Below are positions 7,269 to 18,540 of a DNA stretch of 64,000 bases, piece by piece. Both the position numbers and the translations under genes were made by a program. Each line of letters opens with the position of its first letter. Position 1 is the stretch's first letter. Below the pieces are notes generated by a model, which saw only the letters and a list, made by a program, of their open reading frames with translations, was not told where the DNA came from and ran no database searches. Origin of the DNA: Salibaculum sp031581025 (lineage in GTDB: Bacteria > Pseudomonadota > Alphaproteobacteria > Rhodobacterales > Rhodobacteraceae); NCBI RefSeq assembly GCF_031581025.1, contig NZ_JAVLCA010000011.1, one strand, 5' to 3'.

Positions 7269-8945
7269 TCAGAACAGGCCTTCGATCAGGCCTTCGTCGT
7301 TGAGGCGGATGTTCTCCGAGGCCGGCTGCCGCGGCAGGCCCGGCATGGTCATGATCTCGCCGCAGATCACCACGATGAACCCCGCGCCCGCCGATAGGCG
7401 CACCTCGCGCACGGGCACCGAATGCCCGGTCGGCGCGCCGCGCAGCGACGGATCGGTCGAGAAGGAATACTGCGTCTTGGCCATGCAGACCGGCAGGTCG
7501 CCGTATCCGGCATCCTCCCATTCCTTGAGCTGGTTGCGGATCTTGGCATCCGCCAGCACCTCGTCGGCGCGGTAGATCGCCGTGGCCACGCGCTCGATCT
7601 TCTCGAACAGCCCGAGGTCGTCGCGGTAGAGCGGTGCGAACTGGCTGGCACCGCTGTCGGCGATCTCGGCCACCTTGCACGCCAGATCCTCGGAGCCTTC
7701 CGAGCCCAGCTCCCAGTGGCGCGACAGCACGGCCTCGGACCCCTGCGTTTCGACGTAGTCCTTCACGGCCTGAATCTCCGCGTCGGTGTCGGTGACGAAG
7801 TGGTTGATTCCCACCACGACCGGCACGCCGAACTGCTTGAGGTTGCCAATATGGCGGCCGAGGTTGGCGCAGCCCTCCTGCACGGCCTCCACGTTCTCCT
7901 CGCCCAGGTCGGCCTTGGCCACGCCGCCGTTCATCTTCATCGCGCGCACCGTGGCGACCAGCACCACCGCATCGGGGGCCAGCCCCGCCTTGCGGCACTT
8001 GATGTTCATGAATTTTTCGGCGCCCAGGTCGGCGCCGAACCCCGCTTCGGTCACCACGTAGTCAGCGGTGTTCAGCGCCGTGGTGGTCGCGGTGACCGAG
8101 TTGCAGCCATGCGCGATGTTGGCAAAGGGGCCGCCATGGACGAAGGCCGGGTTGTTTTCCAGCGTCTGCACCAGGTTGGGCTGCATCGCGTCCTTGAGCA
8201 GCACGGTCATGGCGCCGTCGGCCTTGATGTCGCGGCAGTAAATCGGCGACTTGTCGCGGCGGTAGGCCACGATCATGGCGCCCAGGCGCCGCTCGAGGTC
8301 CTCCAGGTCGCTGGCCAGGCACAGGATCGCCATGACTTCCGAGGCCACCGTGATGTCAAAGCCGGTCTGGCGCGGGAAACCGTTGGCCACCCCGCCCAGC
8401 GAGGTCACGGTGTCGCGCAGGGCGCGGTCGTTCATGTCCATGACCCGGCGCCAGGTGACGCGGCGCTCGTCGATCTCCAGCTCGTTGCCCCAGTAGATGT
8501 GATTGTCGATCATGGCCGACAGCAGGTTGTGCGCCGCCGTGATCGCGTGGAAATCGCCGGTGAAGTGCAGGTTCATGTCCTCCATCGGGACAACCTGTGC
8601 CTTGCCGCCGCCCGCGGCCCCGCCCTTCATGCCGAAGTTCGGCCCGAGCGAGGCCTCGCGGATGCAGATCGCGGCCTTCTTGCCGATGCGGTTGAGACCG
8701 TCGCCCAGGCCCACGGTGGTGGTCGTCTTGCCCTCGCCCGCCGGGGTCGGATTGATGGCGGTGACCAGGATCAGCTTGCCCTTGGCATTGCCCTTGGCGG
8801 AATTGATGAACTCCTGGCTGACCTTGGCCTTGTCGTGGCCGAAGGGCAGCAGGTGCTCGCTGTCGATTCCCAGCTTGGCGCCGATTTCCTGGATCGGCTT
8901 CTTCTTTGCCTCGCGGGCGATTTCGATGTCGGTCTTGAATGCCAT
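7269..8945 (-). CDS. fhs: Formate--tetrahydrofolate ligase
   Basis: A 558-aa protein matching the usual Fhs length (about 555-560). It makes 10-formyl-THF from formate, THF and ATP. The P-loop variant TPAGEGKTT is at residues 67-75, and the family blocks LGPNFGMKGGAAGGG, HFTGDFHAI and PTGHSVPVREV are present. It is the first gene of an operon with two FolD-type proteins. In roseobacters the Fhs/FolD pair links formate to oxidation of methyl groups carried on THF, which is established for the pathway; the direction of flux here is inference. Confidence 0.97.
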   Translation of the reverse strand: MAFKTDIEIAREAKKKPIQEIGAKLGIDSEHLLPFGHDKAKVSQEFINSAKGNAKGKLILVTAINPTPAGEGKTTTTVGLGDGLNRIGKKAAICIREASLGPNFGMKGGAAGGGKAQVVPMEDMNLHFTGDFHAITAAHNLLSAMIDNHIYWGNELEIDERRVTWRRVMDMNDRALRDTVTSLGGVANGFPRQTGFDITVASEVMAILCLASDLEDLERRLGAMIVAYRRDKSPIYCRDIKADGAMTVLLKDAMQPNLVQTLENNPAFVHGGPFANIAHGCNSVTATTTALNTADYVVTEAGFGADLGAEKFMNIKCRKAGLAPDAVVLVATVRAMKMNGGVAKADLGEENVEAVQEGCANLGRHIGNLKQFGVPVVVGINHFVTDTDAEIQAVKDYVETQGSEAVLSRHWELGSEGSEDLACKVAEIADSGASQFAPLYRDDLGLFEKIERVATAIYRADEVLADAKIRNQLKEWEDAGYGDLPVCMAKTQYSFSTDPSLRGAPTGHSVPVREVRLSAGAGFIVVICGEIMTMPGLPRQPASENIRLNDEGLIEGLF

Positions 8946-9118
8946 TGGTGCGGTCTCTTCCCTGGGATCGGCCCCGGCGGGGCGTGGTCACATGCTGTCA
9001 CACCCTAAACACGACATGAGCAGCCATTGCACCGCGATTGCGACATTTTCACATCCGGAATCGTCGGTGCTGGTCCGGTGTCTGTCCGGCCACGGGCCTT
9101 TGTTCGCGGCGGTGCGGC

Positions 9119-9700
9119 TCAGGGCGCCCAGGCGCGCTGGTCTGGGATGTGCAGGCGCAGCCGGTCGCCAAGCGCCAGGGTGCCGGGTCGCTCGACCCAG
9201 GCGGTCACCCCGCGCCGGCCCCGGGCGGCGGTCTTGAAGGCCTTGCCGTGGCCCGGCTGGTGTCGGTCGACGGTCAGGCCGGGCTGGTGGCAGGGGCGGT
9301 TCTGCATGTCGATGACAAGCGTGGTGCCCGCCTCGGCCTGAAGGCGCGACGAGGGCGGCAGGTGGCTGAGATCCGCCAGCCCCGTCACCACCACCGTCGC
9401 GCCCAGCCAGGCCGGGTCCAGCGCCTGCAGCCCCAAGGCGGCGGCGATCAGGGCCAGTTCCTCGCCGCTGACGATGCTCACCTGCCGGGTATTGGCGATT
9501 TCGGTGCCCCGCGGGTGCTGCGCCGTGACCCGCGCGCAGGAGGGCCGCGTGCGCCCGGCATACGGGGCATCCGTCAACCCCTCGAACCCCAGCTCAAGCC
9601 GGTCCAGCGCGATGCCATCGACGGCCGGTTCCCGCCGCTCGGCCATTCGGCCCAGCCAGGTGATCGTGGCGTGGTGGTCCGTGGGGGTCAGCGCGGGCAT
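9119..9700 (-). CDS. MOSC domain-containing protein
   Basis: About 193 aa. The pattern TRQVSIVSGEEL followed by a conserved cysteine in MQNRPCHQPG and then GRRGVTAWVERPGTLALGD matches a stand-alone MOSC (molybdenum cofactor sulfurase C-terminal) domain, a fold that binds sulfur at the conserved Cys and occurs in molybdenum-cofactor-related and YiiM/YuaD-like detoxification proteins. The frame continues to a TTG at 9724, but the ATG at 9700 gives the more natural N-terminus; no strong ribosome binding site decides. No molybdenum gene is nearby, so the substrate is unknown. Confidence 0.8.
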   Translation of the reverse strand: MPALTPTDHHATITWLGRMAERREPAVDGIALDRLELGFEGLTDAPYAGRTRPSCARVTAQHPRGTEIANTRQVSIVSGEELALIAAALGLQALDPAWLGATVVVTGLADLSHLPPSSRLQAEAGTTLVIDMQNRPCHQPGLTVDRHQPGHGKAFKTAARGRRGVTAWVERPGTLALGDRLRLHIPDQRAWAP

Positions 9701-9776
9701 GCGGAAAACTCGGTCTGGTTGCAATTCCCGATGGTCCGACGTTTCCCGCCCTCGCGCAAGGCCCCCTGCGACAGCA

Positions 9777-9805
9777 AAAAGCCCCGCCGGTCAGGCGGGG
9801 CTTTT
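9777..9805 (-). terminator. Rho-independent terminator of ftsH
   Basis: A perfect stem AAAAGCCCCGCC / GGCGGGGCTTTT with a 5-base loop lies just after the ftsH stop. On the minus strand the stem ends in a run of five T. The A-run on the other arm makes it potentially bidirectional. Confidence 0.88.
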
Positions 9806-9813
9806 CAAAGGCG

Positions 9814-11712
<1,899 letters not shown>

Positions 11713-11790
11713 GGCGTACTCCTCTAGATTCGGGCACGGGCGCGCGATGCGCCGCCGTGCCTTACCAAGATAGACACGTTGGCCCGTTCT

Positions 11791-13062
11791 TCAATGCGAA
11801 AGCAGGCAGGAGGTGAAAGACGTGACAATCCGCGCAGTCCAGGCGGGATTGTGCCCGGCCAAGGGCGCGGCGATCAGCGCATCGCCCTGCCAGACCGCCG
11901 GCGAGGCCATGAGCGACGCGCGCGGCAGGCCGGTGTCGCGCCAGTCGGGGCAATCCTTGACCGCCGCGCCCAGCGCCCGGATTTCCAGGTCGGGCGCATG
12001 GGGGCCGTCCAGCTGCCAGCGCCCATCCCAGAGGCGGGTTGTCGCACAGCGCCTGTCCCGGACGGCATTGTATTCCCGGGCAAGGCGCAGAACCGGCCCG
12101 GCCTGCGCGATCACCAGACAGCCCGCAGCGGTCTGCCTCGGCCCGTCGTTTGCCAAAGCGGCCTCGAGGTTGGCCAGGGTCGTCTGGCGCGGGGCGTAGG
12201 CCGCGCCCGCGACCCACTGCAGCCCCTTCGAGAGCAGCCGCCGTTCGATTTCCGGGTGCAGCGGGGGATGCGCGCGGCGCGGGATCAGCAGGTCGCCCCG
12301 GTCCTCGGTCACATGGCGCTGCGCCTCTTGCGCAGTGTAATGCTCCAACGCCGAGCGCGCCATGCGCAGGGCCTGGGCCGTTTCCGTCAGCCCTGCGACA
12401 TCGACACCAAGCGGCTCCAGCGCCGCCAGCACCGCCCGCGCGCGGGTCCGGTCATAGTGTGGGTCCTGGTTCGTCGGGTCCTCGGCCCAACCGACCGCAT
12501 TGCGCCGCAGGTAGGCGCGCAGGTCGTCGCGCCGCTGCCGCCAGAGGGGCCGGACCCATGTCACGCCATGGCGTCGGAAGGTCGTGTCCATGGCAGCCAG
12601 CCCGTCGACACCGGCCTTGCGCCCCAGCCGCATCAGAAAGGTCTCGGCCACGTCATCGGCGGTATGGCCCAGAAGGACCGCCCCGATACCACGGTCCTGC
12701 GCCCACTCGGCGATCAGCCGATAGCGGGCCTCACGCGCAGCGGCCATGGTGTTGCCGCCGTCCGCACCCTGCCAACGCAGGGTTGTCTGAGGAATGTCGA
12801 GCCGGCCACAGAAATCCGCCACGGCGCGGGCTTCCTGCGCCGCCTCGGGGCGCAACCCGTGATCGACGGTGACCGCCTCGATCTTTTGGCCGATCTGCCG
12901 CGCCCAACGCCAGACAAGGTGCAAAAGCGCGACGGAGTCCCCGCCCCCCGAGACGGCCACACCAATGCGGCCGGGCGGGCCATCGGGAAAGCAGCGCGCG
13001 ACGATCTGCAAGAGCGCGGCATCCCGGCCCTGCGCCGCCGCCCGGTCCGGCGCTAGCCGCAT
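11791..13062 (-). CDS. tilS: tRNA(Ile)-lysidine synthase
   Basis: A 423-aa PP-loop ATPase that converts C34 of the CAU-anticodon isoleucine tRNA to lysidine so it reads AUA. The PP-loop SGGGDS is at residues 38-43. The following GHTADDVAETFLMR and HGVTWVRPLW blocks are typical of TilS, and a C-terminal extension of about 150 residues is present. The ATG at 13062 lies 10 bases inside the end of cpoB, so the two reading frames overlap and are probably translationally coupled. Confidence 0.94.
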   Translation of the reverse strand: MRLAPDRAAAQGRDAALLQIVARCFPDGPPGRIGVAVSGGGDSVALLHLVWRWARQIGQKIEAVTVDHGLRPEAAQEARAVADFCGRLDIPQTTLRWQGADGGNTMAAAREARYRLIAEWAQDRGIGAVLLGHTADDVAETFLMRLGRKAGVDGLAAMDTTFRRHGVTWVRPLWRQRRDDLRAYLRRNAVGWAEDPTNQDPHYDRTRARAVLAALEPLGVDVAGLTETAQALRMARSALEHYTAQEAQRHVTEDRGDLLIPRRAHPPLHPEIERRLLSKGLQWVAGAAYAPRQTTLANLEAALANDGPRQTAAGCLVIAQAGPVLRLAREYNAVRDRRCATTRLWDGRWQLDGPHAPDLEIRALGAAVKDCPDWRDTGLPRASLMASPAVWQGDALIAAPLAGHNPAWTARIVTSFTSCLLSH

Positions 13063-13874
13063 TCGAGGGATTGCATCGCCTGCCGCGCCACGTTCACCTG
13101 GTCGCTGTCGGGAAAGCGGGTCTCGACCTCGCCCAGGGTGATGCAGGCGTCCTGTTGCTGGCCCAGCGCCCCCAGGGACGTACCCAGGCGGGTCAGGGCC
13201 TCGGGTGCGACGGGCCCGCGCGGCGCCGCGGAAAAACTGTCGAGAAAGCCGCGTGCCGCGCTGGAGGTCTCGCCCAGTTCGTCATGGGCCTTGCCGCGCA
13301 GCAGGTGGGCCTCGGCCGCGACCGGCGAGCCGGGGTAGGTCTCGCCGAAGCTGGCAAGCAGGTCGGCGGCCTCGCGGTAGGCGCCCTCGTCGAGGGCCAT
13401 CTGGGCGCGCTCGAAATCCTCGCGCTCGGCCCGGGCCAGTTCGGGGCCGGTTTCCGAGGTCTGCGCGGGCTGATCCTCGGGGACGGTCTGGTCGCCGCCC
13501 AGCGTCGGCGTGCTGCCAAGGCTGCCGACGTCGCAACCTTCTTTCAGCTCGCACAGGCGGAATTCCAGGTCGCCGATGCGGTTGGTGCCATCGCTGACGA
13601 TCCGCTCGATGCGGAATTCAAGCTCTTCGGTCTTGGCGGTCAGGCGGGTCAGTTCGGTCTCGATGGCGATGAGGCGATCCAGCGGAGAGGCCCCCGCGAC
13701 ACCGTCGCGCGCGGACGATCCGCTGGCGCTCAACTCGTCCCGCAGCTGTTCAAGATCGCCGTAGAGGGCACTGAGTTCCGTCCGGATGTCGGCAAGCGTC
13801 TGGTCCTGCTGGGCCGTCGCCGGAGACGCCAGCGCCAGCACCAGACCCGCCGAAAGAAGTCCCCTGCGCAGCAT
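13053..13874 (-). CDS. cpoB: Tol-Pal system protein CpoB (YbgF)
   Basis: About 273 aa with a Sec signal peptide (residues 1-21, cleavage after SPATA), a periplasmic coiled coil (about 30-105), an acidic, Gln/Pro-rich linker with two cysteines (CELKEGCD), and a C-terminal TPR region (about 150-273; ARAEREDFERAQMALDEGAY onward). CpoB coordinates Tol-Pal constriction with peptidoglycan synthesis. The ATG at 13874 is preferred to the upstream in-frame start because GGGGAGG precedes it and the signal peptide begins there. It sits between pal and tilS, the standard position. Confidence 0.93.
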   Translation of the reverse strand: MLRRGLLSAGLVLALASPATAQQDQTLADIRTELSALYGDLEQLRDELSASGSSARDGVAGASPLDRLIAIETELTRLTAKTEELEFRIERIVSDGTNRIGDLEFRLCELKEGCDVGSLGSTPTLGGDQTVPEDQPAQTSETGPELARAEREDFERAQMALDEGAYREAADLLASFGETYPGSPVAAEAHLLRGKAHDELGETSSAARGFLDSFSAAPRGPVAPEALTRLGTSLGALGQQQDACITLGEVETRFPDSDQVNVARQAMQSLECG

Positions 13875-13899
13875 CGTGACCTCCCCGCCCCTCAACCGG

Positions 13900-14418
13900 T
13901 CAGCTTGTCGCGCCGAGCGAGATCACCGTCACGGCCCGGCGGTTCTGCGAATAGCAGCTTTCATCGGAGCAGACCGCGAGCGGACGTTCCTTGCCATAGC
14001 TGACCGTGCGAATGCGGTTGGCGGCCACACCCTGCGACACCAGGAAGTCGCGCACCGCGTTGGCCCGGCGCGCGCCCAGCGCTAGGTTGTATTCTCGGGT
14101 GCCTTGTTCGTCGGCATGGCCTTCGATCACGGCCCGGTAATCCGAATTGGTCAACAGCCACTGGGCCTGCCCCTCCAGCACCGGTTCCGCATCGTCGGAC
14201 AGCGTGGACTGGTCCACCGCGAAAAGCACCCGATCGCCGATCGTCTGGTTGAAATAGGCCGGGCTTTCGGGGTCGTCGGCCGAGCCCAGCTCGGATTGGT
14301 CGATCCCGGTCCGGCTGCCGGAGTCGCCCGCGTCGGGAGTGTTGAAACGGTCGGCGTTGGTGCAGGCGCTCAGCGCCAGCGCGCCAAGCAGAAGGGCCGC
14401 CTTGAGTGCATGTGTCAT
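13900..14418 (-). CDS. pal: Peptidoglycan-associated lipoprotein Pal
   Basis: 172 aa with a lipoprotein signal ending in LSAC (lipidated Cys19), then a short linker and an OmpA-type peptidoglycan-binding domain (about residues 65-172; YRAVIEGHADEQGTREYN and ALGARRANAVRDFL). It anchors the outer membrane to peptidoglycan and binds TolB and TolA. The start is the ATG at 14418 because the lipoprotein signal begins there; the frame runs on upstream to 14463. It lies 83 bases after tolB and 25 before cpoB. Confidence 0.96.
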   Translation of the reverse strand: MTHALKAALLLGALALSACTNADRFNTPDAGDSGSRTGIDQSELGSADDPESPAYFNQTIGDRVLFAVDQSTLSDDAEPVLEGQAQWLLTNSDYRAVIEGHADEQGTREYNLALGARRANAVRDFLVSQGVAANRIRTVSYGKERPLAVCSDESCYSQNRRAVTVISLGATS

Positions 14419-14501
14419 TCGATGTGTCCTGTCATTCTTGTTCACGCTCGTTGCGCTCAGCATAGCATGGCCCGCGGCTCTAAGAAATCACCAATGCGTG
14501 G

Positions 14502-15818
14502 TCAGCGCTGCAAGGGCCCCCAGGAGGGGTCCGAGGCGCCAGCGGGCGTTGGCACCCGTTGCAGGTTCCGCCCGGTGATATCGACCGAGAACAGGCTGGA
14601 GGTGCCACCGGCCCCGCGGGTTTCACGCGAAAACATGATGACCCGGCCATTGGGCGCCCAGGTCGGGCCCTCGTCCAGGAACGACGCGGTCAGCAGGCGC
14701 TCCTCGCTGCCGTCGGTGCGCATCACGCCGATATGGAAGCGGCCCGCGTTCTGCTTGGTGAAGGCGATCAGGTCCCCGCGCGGCGACCAGACCGGCGTGC
14801 CATAGCGCCCCTCGCCAAACGAAATGCGCTCCGCCTCACCGCCATCGGCACCCATGACATAGAGTTGCTGCCGGCCGGACCGGTCGCTTTCGAAGACGAT
14901 GCGGTCGCCATCGGGGCTGAAGGAGGGCGCGGTCTCGATCGAGGGGGCATTGGTCAGCCGCCTGTGCTGGCCCGAGCGCAGGTCGGTGCGCCAGATATCG
15001 GTATTGCCGCCATTCGACAGGCTGTAGATCACCTGTTCGCCGTCGCGGCTGAAACGCGGGCTGAAGGCCATTTCGCCATCCTGGGTGGTCAGTTGCTGAC
15101 GGCCACCCGGTGTCGAGACATCAAGCACGTTGATTCGCGGAAATCCGCTGTCGTAACTGGTATAAAGCACCCTGTCCCCGTTCGGGCTGAAGCGCGGGGC
15201 CAGGACGATGGCGCTGCTGTCCGTCAGGTACTGCACGTTCGCGCCATCGTAATCCATGATCGCAAGGCGCTTGCCGCGATTGTCCTTGGGGCCGGATTCG
15301 GCCACGAAGACAACGCGGCTGTCGAAATAGCCCTCTTCGCCGGTGATGCGGGAATAGACCGCGTCGGCGACCTTGTGCGCCATGCGACGCCAGCCGTCGG
15401 GCGTGCCGCTGAACTGCAATCCCCCGCCCATCTCGGCGCCCGAGAAGACGTCGTAGACGCGGAACTTCACCGTCAGCCGCCCGCCATCGGTTGCGACCGC
15501 GCCGGTCACCAGGGCCTGCGCATTGATCGCGCGCCAGTCGGCGAAGGAGATGGGGTCGGTAAAGCTGTCGGGGGTCGAGATGAAGGCCGAGCGCGGGATC
15601 TGCCGGAACAGCCCGGTTCCGGTCAGGTCCTGTGCGACGACGCGGCTGATGTCGGCGGCAAGCTCACCGGCATCGTCGGTCTCGGCATGAAAGCCCGGCA
15701 CGGCGAAGGGCAGCGGCTCGATGACGCCGTCGGTCAGCTCCAACCGGAGCGGGTTTTGCGCCGCCGCCGCCGTGGCAAGGACAAGCGCCATCAGGAAGGT
15801 CAGGAACCGGGTCATCAT
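14502..15818 (-). CDS. tolB: Tol-Pal system protein TolB
   Basis: 438 aa, periplasmic. A signal peptide (FLTFLMALVLATAAAAQ) is followed by the N-terminal alpha/beta domain and a C-terminal beta-propeller built from repeats of the type FSPDGDRIVFESDRSG, each followed by an LYVM- or IWRT-type strand. TolB binds Pal and the C-terminus of TolA. Two ATG codons are adjacent at 15818-15813; either gives the same signal peptide. It is the fourth gene of tolQRAB-pal. Confidence 0.96.
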   Translation of the reverse strand: MMTRFLTFLMALVLATAAAAQNPLRLELTDGVIEPLPFAVPGFHAETDDAGELAADISRVVAQDLTGTGLFRQIPRSAFISTPDSFTDPISFADWRAINAQALVTGAVATDGGRLTVKFRVYDVFSGAEMGGGLQFSGTPDGWRRMAHKVADAVYSRITGEEGYFDSRVVFVAESGPKDNRGKRLAIMDYDGANVQYLTDSSAIVLAPRFSPNGDRVLYTSYDSGFPRINVLDVSTPGGRQQLTTQDGEMAFSPRFSRDGEQVIYSLSNGGNTDIWRTDLRSGQHRRLTNAPSIETAPSFSPDGDRIVFESDRSGRQQLYVMGADGGEAERISFGEGRYGTPVWSPRGDLIAFTKQNAGRFHIGVMRTDGSEERLLTASFLDEGPTWAPNGRVIMFSRETRGAGGTSSLFSVDITGRNLQRVPTPAGASDPSWGPLQR

Positions 15819-15900
15819 GTCGTCTCCATTCTCTCAGGATCGCCTGCCAGTGCAATAGCCGCATGACAAGCGCCCTGTCGTGGGGAAAAGCCGTTGCCAT

Positions 15901-17034
15901 CTACCATGAGGTCATGTTCTCGGGGTTGAAAGTCAGTTCCACGTTGCGCCACTGCTCATACTTGTCGGCAGGCAGGTCATAGCCCGCGCCATCCGTCTCA
16001 TTCTGGCAGCGCAGCAGCGCGGAGCGGGCCATCCGATAGGCCACGTCCGCATCCGCCTGGCTGCCGCCCTCGAATCCGAGCAATTCGATGGAGCTGGTAT
16101 TCACGCGACCATTTTCGGTCATCGAGAAGGCCACGGTCACCTTGGTGCGCTGCGCAGCGGTCGAGGCACTGCCCACGTTCCAGCACTTGCCGATCTGGCG
16201 CAGAAAACCGGTCTTGGTGGACTCGCTCAACTGGCCACCCGCGATCCCGGCACTGGGCTGCGGGTCCGGGTCCGAGGCCGTCTCGGCCAGGGCTTCGGCC
16301 ACGGGGTCGACGGTCTCACTCTCTTCGGGCTCGCTCTCGGCCTCTTCGGTCTCGGCCGTCTGCGGCGCCGGGCGGCTGGGCCGGGCCTGCGGGCGCAGGC
16401 TGACCTCGGGGGCCCCCGAGGGGGTTTCAGCCTCGGTCACGATCTCGGGGGCGGCCTCCTCGGGGGCGGTGGACTGGTCCACCTCCTCTTCGACCGTCTC
16501 GTCCTCGGTGGCGGTGTCCGAGGTTGCCTCGGCCACCTGATCATCGACCTGCGTATCCGGGTCCGGCGGCGCGACCGGATCGGGCGCGATGCGCTCGGAG
16601 GGGCGCGGAACCGGGCGCGCGCTCTCGCCCAGCTCGGTCGACGGCGGCGGGGCAGGCGTTTCCGAGATTGGCGGCAGATCCGGCACCGTGTCGGTCACCT
16701 CGGCGTCAGGCGTGTTCATCTCGGGCGGGGGCGGGGGGGCCTCCGGGTCGGGTGTTTCCACCGGCGCCGGCGGCTCGGATACCTGCGGCGCGGTGTCTTC
16801 GTCGGGCGCGAGGGGCTCTTGCGTCTCGATCTCGGGCTGAGTCGGGGCGACCACCTCCTCGTTCGGCGCGTCCGGTTCCCCGGCCCGCATCATGTCCTCG
16901 AAATCGTCTTCCGAGATTACCGAGACTTCGGTCATCTGCATGTCGAACGGCCGGGACTCAAGCCCCCACCCCGCCAGCAGCCAGACGATCAGGGCCGCAT
17001 GACCCGCGCCCGATATGTAAAGTCCCGCACTCAT
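15901..17034 (-). CDS. tolA: TolA-like cell envelope protein
   Basis: 377 aa. One N-terminal membrane helix (about residues 9-23, HAALIVWLLAGWG) is followed by about 260 residues rich in Pro, Glu, Thr and Ala instead of the Lys/Ala-rich helix of E. coli TolA. A C-terminal domain (about 285-377) has the TolA/TonB signature pattern RQIGKCWNVGS and VTVAFSMTENGRV. It couples the TolQR motor to TolB-Pal. The low-complexity middle is typical of the Rhodobacteraceae form. It lies between tolR and tolB. Confidence 0.92.
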   Translation of the reverse strand: MSAGLYISGAGHAALIVWLLAGWGLESRPFDMQMTEVSVISEDDFEDMMRAGEPDAPNEEVVAPTQPEIETQEPLAPDEDTAPQVSEPPAPVETPDPEAPPPPPEMNTPDAEVTDTVPDLPPISETPAPPPSTELGESARPVPRPSERIAPDPVAPPDPDTQVDDQVAEATSDTATEDETVEEEVDQSTAPEEAAPEIVTEAETPSGAPEVSLRPQARPSRPAPQTAETEEAESEPEESETVDPVAEALAETASDPDPQPSAGIAGGQLSESTKTGFLRQIGKCWNVGSASTAAQRTKVTVAFSMTENGRVNTSSIELLGFEGGSQADADVAYRMARSALLRCQNETDGAGYDLPADKYEQWRNVELTFNPENMTSW

Positions 17035-17046
17035 GTCTGTTTCGGC

Positions 17047-17523
17047 CTAGCCGTCCGCCTCGTCCAGCCCGGGCCCGCCGCTCTCGGTCACGAGCGAGAT
17101 GTTGGTGATCCCCGCCGCCGTGAGAGCGCCCATGATCCGGGCCACCCTTTCGTAGGGCAGGCTGCCGTCGGCGCGCACGAAAACGCGGTCGCTCTCGCGT
17201 TCTTCCAGGATGCCCTGCAAACGCCCCAGCAATTCGCCGCGCGGCACCTCCGTGGTCATCAGCATGACCCGGCCATCCGCCGTCAGGGTGACGGCCAGGG
17301 GTTCCTCCTGCTCGCTGGGCAGGGCGCCCGCGGCGGTGTCCGGCGTGTCGACCTCGATCCCGGCGATCATCAGGGGCGCGGCGACCATGAATATGATCAG
17401 AAGCACCAGCATCACGTCCACGAAGGGCGTGACGTTGATCTCGGACATGGGCTGGCTGCGCCGCGTGCGCCGCCTGCGGCGTGACCCGCCCCCATCGCCA
17501 GATTTCATGACACCGGCGCCCAT
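17047..17523 (-). CDS. tolR: Biopolymer transport protein TolR
   Basis: 158 aa of the ExbD/TolR family. After a basic cytoplasmic leader (RRRRTRRSQPMSEINVTPFVD) comes the single transmembrane helix (MLVLLIIFMVAAPLMI) with the conserved Asp used in proton conduction (in FVDVML), then a periplasmic domain. It forms the proton-driven motor with TolQ. It starts two bases after the tolQ stop. Confidence 0.96.
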   Translation of the reverse strand: MGAGVMKSGDGGGSRRRRRTRRSQPMSEINVTPFVDVMLVLLIIFMVAAPLMIAGIEVDTPDTAAGALPSEQEEPLAVTLTADGRVMLMTTEVPRGELLGRLQGILEERESDRVFVRADGSLPYERVARIMGALTAAGITNISLVTESGGPGLDEADG

Positions 17524-17525
17524 GA

Positions 17526-18200
17526 CTAGCTGTCCAACTGGCGGCTAAGGATGGTGGCGAATTCATCCGCGAAGGCCTCGTAGCCGCTCACGATTCCGTC
17601 GCTGTCCGAACTCAGCTTGTTATAGAAGATCACCGCCGGGATCGCCGCCAGCAGGCCCAGGCCCGTGGCCAGCAGCGCCTCGGCGATGCCGGGGGCGACA
17701 ACGGCGAGGTTGGTGTTCTGTTGCTCGGCGATCTCGATAAAGGCGTTCATGATGCCCCAGACCGTGCCGAACAACCCCACGAAGGGTGCAGTCGACCCGA
17801 CGGTGGCCAGGATCGGCAGACCCTTCTGGAGTTTTTCCGCCTCCTTGGCGATGGCCACATCCATGGATCGTTCGATCCGCGCCTGCGCGCCTGCGATCAA
17901 TCCGCCATCCTGCCGGTGGCTGCGGCGCCACTCGGTCATGCCGGCGGCAAAGATGCGCTCGGACCGGCCATCGGGGTTGGGGCCGATGCGGTCGAAAAGC
18001 TCGTCCAGCGGGTTGCCGGACCAGAACGCCTCGTCGAAGACCCGCGCTTCGGCCCGCGCGCGGCGGAACTGGACCCATTTGTCGATGATCACCGCCCAGC
18101 ACCAGACACTGGCCAGGATCAGTAGGATCATGACAAGTTTCACGGTGATCGTGGCGCGGGCGAACAAGGCCCACATCGTGTAGTCGGATGCTGCTTCCAT
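17526..18200 (-). CDS. tolQ: Tol-Pal motor protein TolQ
   Basis: About 224 aa, ExbB/MotA family, three transmembrane helices: WALFARATITVKLVMILLIL near the N-terminus, then LPILATVGSTAPFVGLFGTVWGIM and the LLATGLGLLAAIPAVIFYN helix. It is the stator-like proton channel of the Tol system. Two ATGs are possible, 18212 and 18200; I prefer 18200 because AGCAGG lies just upstream and homologues begin near MEAA. It is the first gene of the tolQRAB-pal run, preceded by an unusually long gap to ybgC. Confidence 0.95.
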   Translation of the reverse strand: MEAASDYTMWALFARATITVKLVMILLILASVWCWAVIIDKWVQFRRARAEARVFDEAFWSGNPLDELFDRIGPNPDGRSERIFAAGMTEWRRSHRQDGGLIAGAQARIERSMDVAIAKEAEKLQKGLPILATVGSTAPFVGLFGTVWGIMNAFIEIAEQQNTNLAVVAPGIAEALLATGLGLLAAIPAVIFYNKLSSDSDGIVSGYEAFADEFATILSRQLDS

Positions 18201-18212
18201 CTGCCTGCTCAT

Positions 18213-18540
18213 TGTTTGCGGGCCGGCTACGGCCTCTTTGGGAAAAGGTTTACCCGGATTTGACGCGGAAAGCCAAGAAAACCGCGCCGGGGACGCACAT
18301 TTCCGAGGGCCGTCAGCCTCGATTTCGGCGGATTACCGCTGGCCTGTGCGGCGTCGCCCGCCCCGCAGGGCGGACAACCGGAGTGTCAAACCGCCATCGG
18401 CGCTGCGGCCCGCCGACGAGATCATCCCCGACGACGGGCCCGAGACATATGTCTGGCGCGACTTCGGCGCGACGTCTACCCGTCTCAGCCCCTATCTGAG
18501 GGTAGTGCAGCCGACAGGATAGCAGGGCGCGGCGCCCTGG
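18213..18540. other. 328-base non-coding gap between ybgC and tolQ
   Basis: No convincing coding frame on either strand. It contains a hairpin directly after the ybgC stop (CAGGGCG / CGCCCTG, 18523-18539) and a second one, CCGCCC-CGCA-GGGCGG at 18358-18373. Because both flanking genes are on the minus strand, it most likely carries the tolQ promoter, which suggests that the tol genes are not simply read through from ybgC. I could not identify a specific -35/-10 pair with confidence. Confidence 0.5.

Noticed and set aside
7422..9008. Long plus-strand open frame (528 codons) opposite fhs
   Set aside because: Mirror of the fhs reading frame; no family motifs and His/Val/Gly-rich shadow composition.
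18188..18522. Short plus-strand frames in the ybgC-tolQ gap
   Set aside because: Arg/Pro/Ser-rich translations without start signals or recognisable features; typical GC-rich chance frames.
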